Positions 21,101 through 27,997 of a stretch of DNA of 64,000 bases are shown piece after piece (position 1 is the first letter of the stretch; the number at the start of each line of letters is the position of its first letter). Source of the DNA: Podarcis raffonei (Eukaryota; Chordata; Lepidosauria; Squamata; Lacertidae); the NCBI RefSeq assembly GCF_027172205.1, contig NC_070606.1:95366534-95430533 (forward strand). The letters run 5' to 3'. Position numbers and translations under genes: made by a program. Below the pieces are notes generated by a model. It saw nothing but the letters and a program-made list of their open reading frames with translations. It had not been told where the DNA came from and searched no databases.

Positions 21101-22220
21101 GATTGTTAGCCGCTTTGAGACTCCTGAAGGGGAGTGAAAGTCGGGATATCAAATCCAAACTACTCTTCTTCTTCTTCTTCTTCTTCTTCTTCTTCTTCTT
21201 CTTCTTCTTCTTCTTCCATCATCACTGTGGCAGCTGCCTCTATTGGCCACCAGGTGTCTTCTCTGAGATGTTGGGGATTCACCCACAGGCAATGTGTGCA
21301 CTTTGATTATTCCTTCCCTTAAGCCAGGGGTCAGCAAGGTTTACCGGCCATGAGCCGGATTACTCCCACAGAGATCGTCTGTGGACCGGACTGGCGCAGC
21401 GCGACGCCGGAAATCGCGTCTGCGCATGCCCAGACGCCAAAAATTGCACCTGCGCAGAAGCAATTTTTGGCATCTGGACATGTGCAGACGCGATTTCCAG
21501 TATCTGCACATGCGCAGACACAATTTCTGGTGCCGCTCGGCGTGTCCCCGTGCCGCGCTGCACTGGTTTAGTGCAGTGTGCGGGGGACTCGTTGAGCGGA
21601 TGGCTTGGTTCAGGGGTGGCTCGTAGGATGGTAAAATGGTCTTCATGGGCCACACATTGCTGACCCCTGCCTTAAGCTGTTCTGGCAGTAGTTAGACCTG
21701 CTTTCCCAAAGTACTACATATAGTGATACAGCCACGACCTGTATGCTCCATATCCAAATTCTCACTCTGCTTTCAAGCTTAGTCTTCCTTTGGGAACTGC
21801 AGCCGCTCAAGGTCAGCTTCCAGTATTTCCTGGAGCAAAGCCAGGACCCTCAGGATGTCAGCCCAGAGGATTAAAGGGAGGTACTTTGGGAGTAGCTGTT
21901 TTCCAGCTTTTTGTTGCTGTTGTTATGGCTAAAACTACTGGCTGAGCAAACCAGATGAACTGGAGAATAGATGGAGTTGGTTATGACTCACTTGCTGCTT
22001 CCGCCTTCTTTCCTCTGCAGGGGCTCGAGCCTGTGTGGGAGAGCAGATGGCCAAGATGGAGATATTCCTCTTCCTAACCACCCTGTTGAGGGCATTCCGC
22101 TTCCAGCTGCCAGAAGGAGTGAAAGAAGTCAATAACAAGCCTGTTTTGGGGCTGACATTGCACCCCCACCCTCACAAACTCTGTGCTATTCCCCGCTGCA
22201 GTGCATCAGGAAGCATATAA
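7525..22220 (+). CDS. Cytochrome P450 family 2 gene A (CYP2J-like), complete, nine exons
   Basis: The exons join to 1491 bp, that is 496 codons plus TAA, with GT-AG borders and phases 0,1,1,0,0,1,0,1. This is the nine-exon plan of CYP2 genes. The protein has an N-terminal hydrophobic anchor (residues 3-20), a basic stretch and PPGP hinge (31-34), C-helix W121xxxR125, I-helix AGTETT (297-302), K-helix E354xxR357, FNPHHF, and the haem loop [10 protein letters not shown] (428-437, ligand Cys435). By family it should be an ER-bound haem mono-oxygenase that uses NADPH-P450 reductase. Exon 4 ([19 protein letters not shown]) and exon 5 ([12 protein letters not shown]) resemble CYP2J most; CYP2K-like is the alternative. 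Oddities are Arg384 where family members have the Gly of PKGT, and Ala432 where Lys or Arg precedes RxC. It is convergent with gene B. The substrate is unknown. Confidence 0.9.
7886..10080 (-). mobile_element. L1 LINE, 5'-truncated, with 15-bp target-site duplications
   Basis: TCTGCAGGTATTCTG occurs at 7886-7900 and 10066-10080, bracketing a minus-strand L1 whose T-run (poly-A) starts at 7901. The 574-codon frame 9912-8188 holds the RT end ([11 protein letters not shown]) and the L1 C-terminal knuckle ([18 protein letters not shown]). One in-frame stop lies just upstream; beyond it the RT continues ([13 protein letters not shown]) to about 10029. The endonuclease and ORF1 are missing. It sits in intron 1 of gene A, antisense. 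The last ~36 bp before the right duplication is not clearly L1 (see findings). Confidence 0.93.
10137..10912 (-). mobile_element. L2 LINE 3' end with (AAT)n tail, split by a MITE
   Basis: The (AAT)n at 10137-10173 is followed by the L2 tail seen in the longer copy at 34 kb (TATACCCTGCTC, CACTCTGGGCAGC). It resumes at 10653 with AATAGGGCTGCCTTCAGATG and continues into C-terminal coding remains. A sister fragment without the MITE lies at 42856-43112 and shows the uninterrupted order. Confidence 0.85.
10283..10652. mobile_element. Fold-back DNA transposon (MITE) with ~120-bp terminal inverted repeats
   Basis: The left arm 10283-10402 starts GGGTCATTCCA. The right arm 10522-10652 is its diverged inverse and ends TGGAATGACCC. 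Shared inner blocks include TTTTGATGAAACTTGG and a CCCCCCTCTATCT run. The sister L2 fragment at 42.9 kb defines the empty site, which shows at most a 2-3 bp target duplication (TT or TTC). No coding capacity. The superfamily is unresolved. Confidence 0.85.
11227..11395. mobile_element. Diverged copy of a MITE also found at 14782
   Basis: It starts CACTGTATTTACTCG. Its body matches the reverse complement of 14782-14959, including the blocks around GGCCAAATAACG and TGGCACATTTACATTCACC. The right end is degraded. Confidence 0.7.
11480..12930 (+). mobile_element. Ty3/Gypsy LTR retrotransposon fossil (LTR-like end, PBS-like site, RT), split by a SINE
   Basis: The left part has LTR-like features with an AATAAA near 11909, followed by a TGGCCCCCAAC-type primer-site-like stretch near 12040. 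Further right, translated sequence matches the N-terminal part of Gypsy RT, with segments such as [24 protein letters not shown] and [14 protein letters not shown]. It is broken in several places and old. A SINE (12516-12809) lies inside the RT region. It occupies intron 1 of gene A. Confidence 0.7.
12504..12821 (-). mobile_element. tRNA-derived SINE (second squamate family) with 12-bp target duplications
   Basis: AGTGGAGCTGAA flanks it at 12504-12515 and 12810-12821. On the sense (minus) strand it runs from a tRNA-like head starting GGGACGCAGTTGG to a TTTACC-rich tail. The same family occurs at 32110-32472 and 54745-55119, and as a fragment at 20880-20918. It interrupts the Gypsy RT cleanly, so it is younger than that fossil. 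Confidence 0.9.
13210..13372 (+). CDS. CYP2 gene A exon 2
   Basis: 163 bp encoding [28 protein letters not shown] and [16 protein letters not shown], ending in phase 1 before GTAAGT. The acceptor is GGCAG/CTG. It aligns end to end with gene B exon 2. Confidence 0.93.
13876..14274 (+). mobile_element. Short L1-type 3' end insert with 14-bp target duplications
   Basis: GGAAATGAAGCAGT is present at 13876-13889 and 14261-14274. The 371-bp insert between ends in an A-rich tail (TTAAAAGAAAA), as expected of target-primed reverse transcription. No ORF remains, so the LINE family is inferred from structure only. It lies in intron 2 of gene A. Confidence 0.7.
14619..14768 (+). CDS. CYP2 gene A exon 3
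   Basis: 150 bp, phase 1 to phase 1: [16 protein letters not shown] (C-helix W and R), then [13 protein letters not shown] and VKVFAHAKG. The donor is AAAAG/GTATGT. Confidence 0.95.
14782..14959. mobile_element. 178-bp MITE, TA target duplication, 13 bp past the exon 3 donor
   Basis: TA flanks it at 14780-14781 and 14960-14961. The termini CCGTATTTACATGAAT and ATTCACGTAAATATGG are inverted repeats. TA duplication suggests a Tc1/mariner-related element. A diverged inverse copy lies at 11227-11395. Confidence 0.8.
15128..15288 (+). CDS. CYP2 gene A exon 4
   Basis: 161 bp, phase 1 to 0: [38 protein letters not shown], ending LLHL before GTGAGT. The GQPxDxxxxITNAVS pattern is CYP2J-like. Confidence 0.95.
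15368..15555. mobile_element. Hairpin MITE (hAT-like by its ends)
   Basis: Long inverted arms meet around 15450. The left arm runs from GGGCTCATCTACACTTCC to CACTGAATTGGAACA. The right arm is its inverse, ending near GTGTCTAGAAAGC. There is no coding content. It lies in intron 4 of gene A. Confidence 0.7.
15625..15820 (-). mobile_element. CR1 3' fragment
   Basis: It matches the near-terminal part of the CR1 at 4.0-4.2 kb, e.g. TTCCACTGTTAAACAGCTCT and GTCAGAAAGTTCTT. Confidence 0.8.
15826..16060. repeat. Short-motif repeats and a MITE-like fragment
   Basis: Contains AAT/GAT-type microsatellites (15834-15870, and (GAT)n at 16014-16042). Between them, GGTGCCACAACTCACC and GGTGCCGGAACTGAG look like ends of a small DNA element. 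The family is not identified. Confidence 0.4.
16075..16345 (-). mobile_element. CR1 RT fragment, old
   Basis: The minus strand reads CR1 RT pieces such as [20 protein letters not shown] and [17 protein letters not shown]. They correspond to 5030-5230 of the intact copy. Confidence 0.85.
16346..17202. other. Rest of gene A intron 4
   Basis: No exon. Parts (16440-16560, 16850-16880) resemble degraded LINE 3' ends, but I cannot name them. Confidence 0.3.
17203..17376 (+). CDS. CYP2 gene A exon 5
   Basis: 174 bp, 58 codons, phase 0 to 0: [20 protein letters not shown] to [15 protein letters not shown], acceptor CTGCAG, donor GTAAGC. About 78% identical in protein to gene C exon 5. Confidence 0.95.
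17451..17713. mobile_element. 259-bp MITE with TA duplication and ~22-bp termini
   Basis: Ends CCGTATTTTTTGCTCTATAA and its exact inverse, flanked by TA at 17451-17452 and 17712-17713. The interior contains a second inverted pair (AGAACAGCAAGAGGGAT). It lies in intron 5 of gene A. Confidence 0.85.
17810..17983. mobile_element. Mariner-type MITE, TA duplication
   Basis: Ends CAGTTGTACCTTGGTT and AACCAAGGTACGACTG, flanked by TA. The termini resemble the larger interrupted element at 62110-63796 (CAGTGGTACCTTGGGTTAAG). Confidence 0.85.
18062..18165 (+). mobile_element. L2 3' terminus with (TTA)n
   Basis: GAGTGGCTGGGGAAGCCCAG and GGGCGGGGTATAAATTATT match the end of the L2 at 34.8 kb. Confidence 0.85.
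18636..18777 (+). CDS. CYP2 gene A exon 6
   Basis: 142 bp, phase 0 to 1: [44 protein letters not shown]. It carries the I-helix oxygen-activation motif AGTETT. The acceptor (GTCAATAG) has a modest pyrimidine tract. Confidence 0.93.
19042..19229 (+). CDS. CYP2 gene A exon 7
   Basis: 188 bp, phase 1 to 0: [34 protein letters not shown] (K-helix ExxR) and [10 protein letters not shown]. Donor GTACAG. Confidence 0.95.
19489..19605 (-). mobile_element. CR1 3' end fragment
   Basis: Starts with AATCATAGAATTGTAGAG and continues GTCATCTAGTCCAACTCC, the terminal part of CR1. Confidence 0.85.
20021..20162 (+). CDS. CYP2 gene A exon 8
   Basis: 142 bp, phase 0 to 1: [45 protein letters not shown]. The first codon is AGG (Arg) where gene B and the family have Gly. 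Confidence 0.94.
20367..20489. mobile_element. Small hAT-like MITE, copy 1
   Basis: Near-palindrome built around TTGTTGGGCTACAACGTCC and GGAGTTGTAGTGGCACTTGG. A second copy lies at 45051-45173. Confidence 0.7.
20880..20918 (+). mobile_element. Fragment of the second SINE family
   Basis: CCCCATAGTCGCCTTTGACC matches the inverse of 12548-12580 in the SINE at 12.5 kb. It directly abuts the Sauria-type SINE. Confidence 0.65.
20922..21217 (+). mobile_element. tRNA-derived squamate SINE (Sauria type) with (TTC)n tail
   Basis: Starts GAGAGCCAGTGTGGTGTAG; A-box region GTAGTGGTTAAGAGCGG; B-box-like GGGTTCGCGTC; body matches the inverse of 582-813; ends GGGATATCAAATCC followed by about 16 TTC units. 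It lies in intron 8 of gene A, same strand as the gene. Confidence 0.9.
21317..21677. mobile_element. hAT MITE with perfect 8-bp target duplications
   Basis: CCTTAAGC flanks the element at 21317-21324 and 21670-21677. Ends CAGGGGTCAGCAA and TTGCTGACCCCTG. The interior (21410-21540) contains repeated TGCGCATG/TGCGCAGA motifs, each next to an AATTTTTGGC- or CGCGATTTC-like block. Confidence 0.92.
22021..22220 (+). CDS. CYP2 gene A exon 9 (terminal)
   Basis: 200 bp including TAA: completes G, then [20 protein letters not shown] (haem Cys435), [32 protein letters not shown]. Acceptor CTCTGCAG. A possible ATTAAA signal lies at 22333. Confidence 0.95.
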
Positions 22221-23849
22221 AAATAATTACCGTGGTTTATTTATTTATTGCCATAAATTTCTCCATTATTATTATTTTTCACTTTGACTGACATTCTGTC
22301 CTTGGCTTTCTCAGTTCTACTATCATTGGACCAATTAAAATATCCCTCTTTTGTTGCAGGGGCAGAGTTGGTAATCTTTGATAATATGGCACTCTGAGCT
22401 AGGCCAAAATTTGGCACCCCCAAACAGATCTTCTCAATTATGTGTCTTCCCAATTTTGTGCCCCCTCGGCTCAGTGCCCTGTGGAGGGGAACCTCCCATG
22501 CCCTTTGCAGTTTCTGTGCTCAGGACTGAATTCTATATCTGAACTTAGGTATTTTTACCCTATTCCATTCAAAGGTGAAAAGGAGGTTCATTTGTTGAAT
22601 CTGCTCTTTTTCAGCTTATGGAGTCATTGTATTTTCTTTGTTAAGTGCTGAATTGGACATTTAAAATGGAGAATTGCATGCTGAGATGGGTCAGTGGTGG
22701 AGTTTTGTGCTGTGTTGACATACTAACCTATTTGTAGCACAAAAATGTAGCTTTTTTCGATCCAGAATCATTCATTCTTGTCCTCAACATACTGCTTTCA
22801 TTCTAGACTGATTCTAGATCCTGCCTAGGGGTGGCTACTTGATATGTGAAAACCCTCCTCATTATTATGTTTTCTACGCCTTTTCCACTGTGCACATGCC
22901 CCAGATGAATCAAGAAGGAAATGGTGGTTGTGATCATGCTATACACCCAGCCCACAATGCCATTGGTCAGGTGTAGATACTTTCTGTGCCACCATTGCTG
23001 GGATAGTGCATATCGGTTTTCAAATGGACACACTGTAGGGTAACTCTAGGTAGGGCTAGGAAAGATTTCCTCTTTGAAAGCTGGAGACATGCTGGCAGTT
23101 GGTGCTGACAATACTGAGCTGAATAGAAGAATGGTAAGGTAGCCTTCTATGTTGCTGTCTCTGCCCACAACAAAACCCCACCTTTTCAAAAGGCAGAATA
23201 ATAGTGCTAAAGGCATCTACAACTGTGCAGGTTGTGCTACTTTTCTGTTTGGGGTGGGGGTAGTTTATGAGGTCTGAGAAAATGGAAGAACTGAGGTGAA
23301 ATAAAGTTCACCATGATTGGGTGCTGGCATTGTGCGGGTGCCCTCTAAAAAGCATCCATACAATGCGCCCACACAATCATGGTGAACCTGCCATTTTCAG
23401 CTGTGAATGGTTTCTTCCCTGCCACAAGCGTGTGTTTGTGCAGTGTTGGGGATAGGAACCATGTTTGTTTATTTCCTTTACTAAATGCTTCTTATTAAGC
23501 ATCTCAAAGTGATTTCACGGTACAGTAAAAACCATATGCAAAACAACTGCATTTGTGAAAAGAGTTAATACCATTGGATATATAAAAACAATTTCAGCTA
23601 AATTCAGATACTGACTGCGATAAAAGTAATCACTTAGAAGGCATGTTTGAAGAGGAAATTCTTCAACAGGTGCCAAAAATACAATAAAGACAGTGCCTGT
23701 TTACTTAAAAGTACGGTAAACCTTGCAATGATACAAGTGTACAGAGAGATCCACTAGCACTTTACCATGCTAGCTCACCATGCTATACTGAACCTTACAG
23801 CATGTAATCTTCAGCTTCTCTGCTGATAGCCTTGCACTGAGCAAAACCT
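22221..23849. other. 3' flank of gene A; no further exon
   Basis: Holds the 3' UTR (end unknown), a hairpin at 23306-23387 and old LINE-like sequence around 23460-23710 that I cannot assign firmly. Confidence 0.4.
23306..23387. repeat. 82-bp hairpin-forming inverted repeat
   Basis: Two 36-nt arms (23306-23341 and 23352-23387) match at 29 of 36 positions when one is inverted. Both begin GTTCACCATGATTG, and a 10-nt loop separates them. Confidence 0.8.
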
Positions 23850-24320
23850 CTTCTCAGTGGCTACTTCACACTCCTGCCAATGCTGCTGAATGCAGTCTTG
23901 GCCTTATAGCTGCCTCTGTACACACATACATCCCTTAAAGAAAGGGAGGGTGGATGAGTCTGTAAATAAAGTAGTGTGTAGCTACTGACTGTCTCTTTCT
24001 TCTGCAGTGGGATGCTAGAAGACGAGTGTGCTCCTCTCAGGATGGAGGGGTCGCTTATTACAGGTCTCTCTGGACTGAGGGCAATTTACAGCCAGAGGGT
24101 GACCATCGGAGAGACACCTCGGTGTCTTGGGAAGGTGGCGGCATTCCCGGGCGTTTTTCCAACAAATGGTAGCAGAGGATGGTTACGTACAATGGTTATG
24201 TCCGATGGTTGCCGATGGTCGGTGGGTTCTAAGCCACCCAGTGCAGCTGGCATGCTAGCTCTAAACAGAATCCAGACACAGAGGATGGGCTGCTCAAGAC
24301 ATGGGCCAAACACTTAGTGC
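23850..24320 (+). mobile_element. LTR retrotransposon fossil: LTR end and tRNA-iMet primer-binding site
   Basis: An AATAAA at 23965 is followed by U5-like sequence ending in CA at 24163-24164. Two bases on, TGGTAGCAGAGGATGG (24167-24182) is complementary to the 3' end of initiator tRNA-Met, the primer used by Ty1/Copia and some Ty3/Gypsy elements. The left LTR edge is not resolved. No coding domain is recognisable nearby. Confidence 0.6.
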
Positions 24321-25030
24321 AATTTCACCCATTTTTTTCAAATTACACCAACAGTCTCTTCTATACTAAGGGAATTGCATGATTTTGGAAGGAACTTCGA
24401 AAGGGACCTTTTAAAGCTTAACTGCCTATATTTCCACACTTTGCTGCATGTTTTGTAATTTTTAATCTCTACTGGGGCTCTCTCATTAAAGAGTACTTGC
24501 CCCAAACCTGGATCTAGGCATCGAGGGAATCCTTCTATTTTACTCTTGCCACAGATAGACGCTAAAGGAGAAGATAATATTTGGATAGTGCTGGCTGTGT
24601 AACTAAAACCCATTTCAGGGTGCCAGCTACAGGAGGTAATGGATCAGGCTTCAGGTGTAAATGAAGCCTCATCCTAGATAGTAACATCAGGTGTAAAGAA
24701 AGAAACCAGCATTACACCCCAGTCTTTTTATTCATGAGCTTAAAGGTTGATTTCCTGAGGAAACTTATTTTTTCTTGCTGCACAAGTTGAGCACAAACAT
24801 GCTTTCATTCCAAACGGCAGCAATTACCTGCAGGGGTCAGTGGTGTTGTTGTTGTTGGAGTGTGCCTTTGTGATTTTCATATTATAAGAACCTGCAGTTA
24901 AATTTGAGTGCAGAGTAGCTGATTTTCATTTGAGTATATCTCAACAGGTGGGATTTAGAGAAGGCAAGAGTAAGATAGACCACTATATGATGCTCCAACA
25001 TCTCAAGGAGAAATACTCATCATGGAGCGT

Positions 25031-26862
25031 GGTATCACTATGTTGTTGTTGTTTAGTCGTTTAGTCGTGTCCGACTCTTCGTGACCCCATGGACCAGAGC
25101 ACGCCAGGCACTTCTGTCTTCCACTACCTCCCACAGTTTGGTCAGACTCATGCTGGTAACCTCGAAAACACTATCCAACCATCTCGTCCTCTGTCGTCCC
25201 CTTCTCCTTGTGCCCTCCATCTTTCCCAGCATCAGTGTCTTCTCCAGGGAGTCTTCTCTTCTCATGAGGTGGCCAAAGTATTGGAGCCTCAGCTTCACGA
25301 TCTGTCCTTCCAGTGAGCACTCAGGGCTGATTTCCTTAAAAATGGAGAGGTTTGATCTTCTTGCAGTCCATGGGACTCTCAAGAGTCTCCTCCAGCACCA
25401 AAATGCAAAAGCATAAATTCTTCGGCGATCAGCCTTCTTTATGGTCCAGCTCTCACTTCCATACATCACTACTGGGAAAACCATGGCTTTAACTATACGG
25501 ACCTTTATTGGCAAGGTGACGTCTCTACTTCTCAAGATGCTGTCTAGGCCTGTCATTGCCCTTCTCCCAAGAAGCAGGCGTCTTTTAATTTCGTGGCTGC
25601 TGTCACCATCTGCAGTGATCATGGAGCCCAAGAAAGTAAAATCTCTCACTGCCTCCATTTCTTCCCCTTCTATTTGCCAGGAGGTGATGGGACCAGTGGC
25701 CATGATCTTCGTTTTTTTGATGTTGAGCCTCAGACCATATTTTGAGCTCTCCTCTTTCACCCTCATTAAAAGGTTCTTTAATTCCTCCTCACTTTCTGCC
25801 ATCAAGGTTGTGTCATCTGCATATCTGAGGTTGTTGATATTTCTTCCGGCAATCTTAATTCCAGTTTGGGATTCATCCAGCCCAGCCTTTCGCATGATGT
25901 ATTCTGCGTATAAATTAAATAAGCAGGGAGACAAAATACAGCCTTGTCGTAACTCTATTAGTCTTTGCCCTGCTTCGTTTCGATCTCCAAGGCCAAACTT
26001 GCCATTTGTTCCTTTTATCTCTTGCCTCCCTACTTTAGCATTCCAATCCCCTATAATGAGAAGAACATCCTTCTTTGGTGTCACTTCTATAAGGTGTTGT
26101 AAGTCTTCATAGAATTGGTCAATTTCAGTTTCTTCAGCACCAGTGGTTGGTGCATAAACTTGGATTACTGTGATGTTAAAAGGTCTGCCTTGGATTCGTA
26201 TCGAGATCATTCTATCATTTTTGAGATTGCATCCCAGTACAGCTTTCGCCACTCTTTTGTTGACTATGAGGGCCACTCCATTTCTTTTACGGGTTTCTTG
26301 CCCACAGTAGTAGATGTGATGGTCATCCGAACTGAATTCGCCCATTCCCGTCCATTTTAGTTCACTGATGCCCAGGATGTCAATATTTATTCTTGCCATC
26401 TCATTTTTGACCACCTCCAACTTACCCAGGTTCATGGTTCTTACATTCCAGGTTCCTATGCAATATTTTTCTTTACAGCATTGGACTTTCCTTTCGCTTC
26501 CAGGCATATCCGCAACTGAGCGTCCTTTCGGCTTTGGCCCAGCTGCTTTATTAGCTCTGGATCTACTTGTACTTGCCCTCCGCTCTTCCCCAGTAGCATG
26601 TTGGACGCCTTCCGACCTGAGGGGCTCATCTTCCAGCGTCATAACTTTTATATGCCTGTTGTCTTTGTCCATGGAGTTTTCTTGGCAAGGATACTGGAGT
26701 GGCTTGCCGGTTCCTCCTCCAGGTGGATCACGTTTGGTCAAAACTCTCCACTATGACCTGTTCATCTTGTGTGCCCTGCTCGGCGTAGTTCATAGCTTCT
26801 CTGAGTTCTTCAAGCCCCTTCGCCACGGCAAGGCAGTGATCCATGAAGGGGGGTACCACTAT
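25031..26862 (-). mobile_element. RTE-BovB LINE with an in-frame internal deletion and 11-bp target duplications
   Basis: GGTATCACTAT (25031-25041) and GGTACCACTAT (26852-26862) flank it. The 3' end (left) has the BovB tail ending in a GTT microsatellite next to TTTAGTCGTGTCCGACTC. The 5' leader (right) matches the start of the second BovB at 59.5 kb. The inner segment from the end of the endonuclease to RT motif GVRQGC is missing. Confidence 0.93.
25053..26741 (-). CDS. Uninterrupted BovB endonuclease/RT C-terminus fusion frame, 562 codons
   Basis: One open frame from MTKRDPPGGGTGKPLQY. Residues ~92-260 are the apurinic-type endonuclease (CIGTWNVRTMNLGKLEV, ISELKWTGMGEF, YAPTTGAEE, IIGDWNAKVGR). 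At RLIE/LRQGC the chain jumps to RT motif region QGCILSPCLFNLYAEY, then LRYADDTTLMAES with the YADD active-site box, then the BovB C-terminus (LWEVVEDRSAWRALVHGV). About 400 residues of linker and RT fingers/palm are absent compared with BovB known to me and with the copy at 59.5 kb. An RT lacking these parts should be inactive, but endonuclease residues look intact. It is a transposon frame, not a host gene. Confidence 0.85.
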   Translation of the reverse strand: MTKRDPPGGGTGKPLQYPCQENSMDKDNRHIKVMTLEDEPLRSEGVQHATGEERRASTSRSRANKAAGPKPKGRSVADMPGSERKVQCCKEKYCIGTWNVRTMNLGKLEVVKNEMARINIDILGISELKWTGMGEFSSDDHHIYYCGQETRKRNGVALIVNKRVAKAVLGCNLKNDRMISIRIQGRPFNITVIQVYAPTTGAEETEIDQFYEDLQHLIEVTPKKDVLLIIGDWNAKVGRQEIKGTNGKFGLGDRNEAGQRLIELRQGCILSPCLFNLYAEYIMRKAGLDESQTGIKIAGRNINNLRYADDTTLMAESEEELKNLLMRVKEESSKYGLRLNIKKTKIMATGPITSWQIEGEEMEAVRDFTFLGSMITADGDSSHEIKRRLLLGRRAMTGLDSILRSRDVTLPIKVRIVKAMVFPVVMYGSESWTIKKADRRRIYAFAFWCWRRLLRVPWTARRSNLSIFKEISPECSLEGQIVKLRLQYFGHLMRREDSLEKTLMLGKMEGTRRRGRQRTRWLDSVFEVTSMSLTKLWEVVEDRSAWRALVHGVTKSRTRLND

Positions 26863-27170
26863 ACGTCGCCTTTATTGATCTAAAGGGGGCCTTTGATTCC
26901 ATCTCTAGATCTAATCTCTGGCACAAGTAAGAGGCCACAAACATTGATTGAAGGCTTTTATCGACCTGGTTAAAAGCCTAAGCAGACAAAAGCTCCACTC
27001 TTCCAAGCTACACCATCATTGGATTTCAGTTCTGCTGTATGCAGATGCTGCTGCAATTTTATCAATGATTCCAGCCTTAGAAGAATATTGTAATGAAGAT
27101 TCCCTTACAATAAATCACCAGAAAACCCCCCAAAGATAAAGGCATTTGGTAAACAAGATTAGAACATGGA

Positions 27171-27600
27171 CCACTGGACAGTGGCGGAGGAAGCCTCTCG
27201 GGTACCTGGGGCTGGACGAACCGCCCATAGGGATGAATGGGATGGGGCGAGCGGCACCCATAGGGATGGACAGGATGGGGGGCACCCATTCCCGCCCCCT
27301 CCATTGTTTGCTCGCCTTCCTTCTTCCCATCCTCTCCCCTGCCTTCTCCAGCCAGGAGTGTGGGGTAATGGTGGGGGGAACTGTGCAGGGGGGTGGCCAG
27401 TGCGATCCGCTGTGCTCTGCGGCATCAGCATTGGGGCGAGCTGCGCAGGGGGTGGTGTGATCCGGGGCGCGCTGCGGTGCCGGGGCGAGCCGTTGTGTGC
27501 TGTGGCGTTGGCAGCTCAAGCCTTTTTGCCACCCTCCTCAAGGATGGCACCCGGGGCGGAGTGCCCCCACCGCCCCCCTTCCTACGCCCCTGCCATTGGA
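27171..27600. mobile_element. GC-rich hAT MITE with 8-bp target duplications
   Basis: CCACTGGA (27171-27178) and CCATTGGA (27593-27600) flank 414 bp ending CAGTGGCGGAGGAAG and CTTCCTACGCCCCTG. The GC content far exceeds the surroundings. Open frames inside are by-products of composition. Confidence 0.88.
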
Positions 27601-27997
27601 GGCCATAAAATTGAAGATGTGCTGACCTTTAATATCTAGGTGTAATTTTCCAGGCCTCTGGCTCAAGGAAAGCCCATAACATTCAAGTAACCAACAATGG
27701 TAAAAAATAAATAAATCTGTGCATAACATCCTCAAATTTCTCCAGACTAGGGGTGGCCACTACACTCACGCATCTTCAAAACTATACCAGGCTAAAGTTT
27801 TGGCCCAACTGTTATATGGTACCATTTTAGGACCACCACCTTCCCTTTTCTTCTGTTTAGAGCAAGTTCATTCATAATTCCTAAGAATGGTGGTACAAGT
27901 CCCTAGAAGTGTATCAGACGCCATGTTATGACTGGAGATTGGTTAGAGTGGAAGCTAAGGTGTGCCTCACTTCCATAAACTTCTGGCTGAAGATCTG

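Larger units (their letters stand above)
24945..27997 (+). mobile_element. Old LINE (R4-like? clade uncertain), split by a BovB and a hAT MITE
   Basis: Three separated blocks on the plus strand form one RT order. 24945-25041 reads QVGFREGKSKIDHYMMLQHL. 26852-27178 reads AFIDLKGAFDS, VLLYADAAAIL and EYCNEDSLTINHQKT. 27593-27997 reads KIEDVLTFNI, FLQTRGG and AKVLAQLLYGT. The spacing between blocks is explained by the two insertions. Frames are degraded. My best guess is an R4/Dong-type LINE; that needs a search. Confidence 0.7.

Noticed and set aside
25053-26741. Splicing as the cause of the BovB internal deletion
   Set aside because: The junction shows microhomology (GAGT) and no GT-AG at the parent ends.
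27146-27639. GC-rich open frames resembling a CpG-island exon
   Set aside because: They lie inside a hAT MITE with clear 8-bp target duplications and interrupt a LINE RT.
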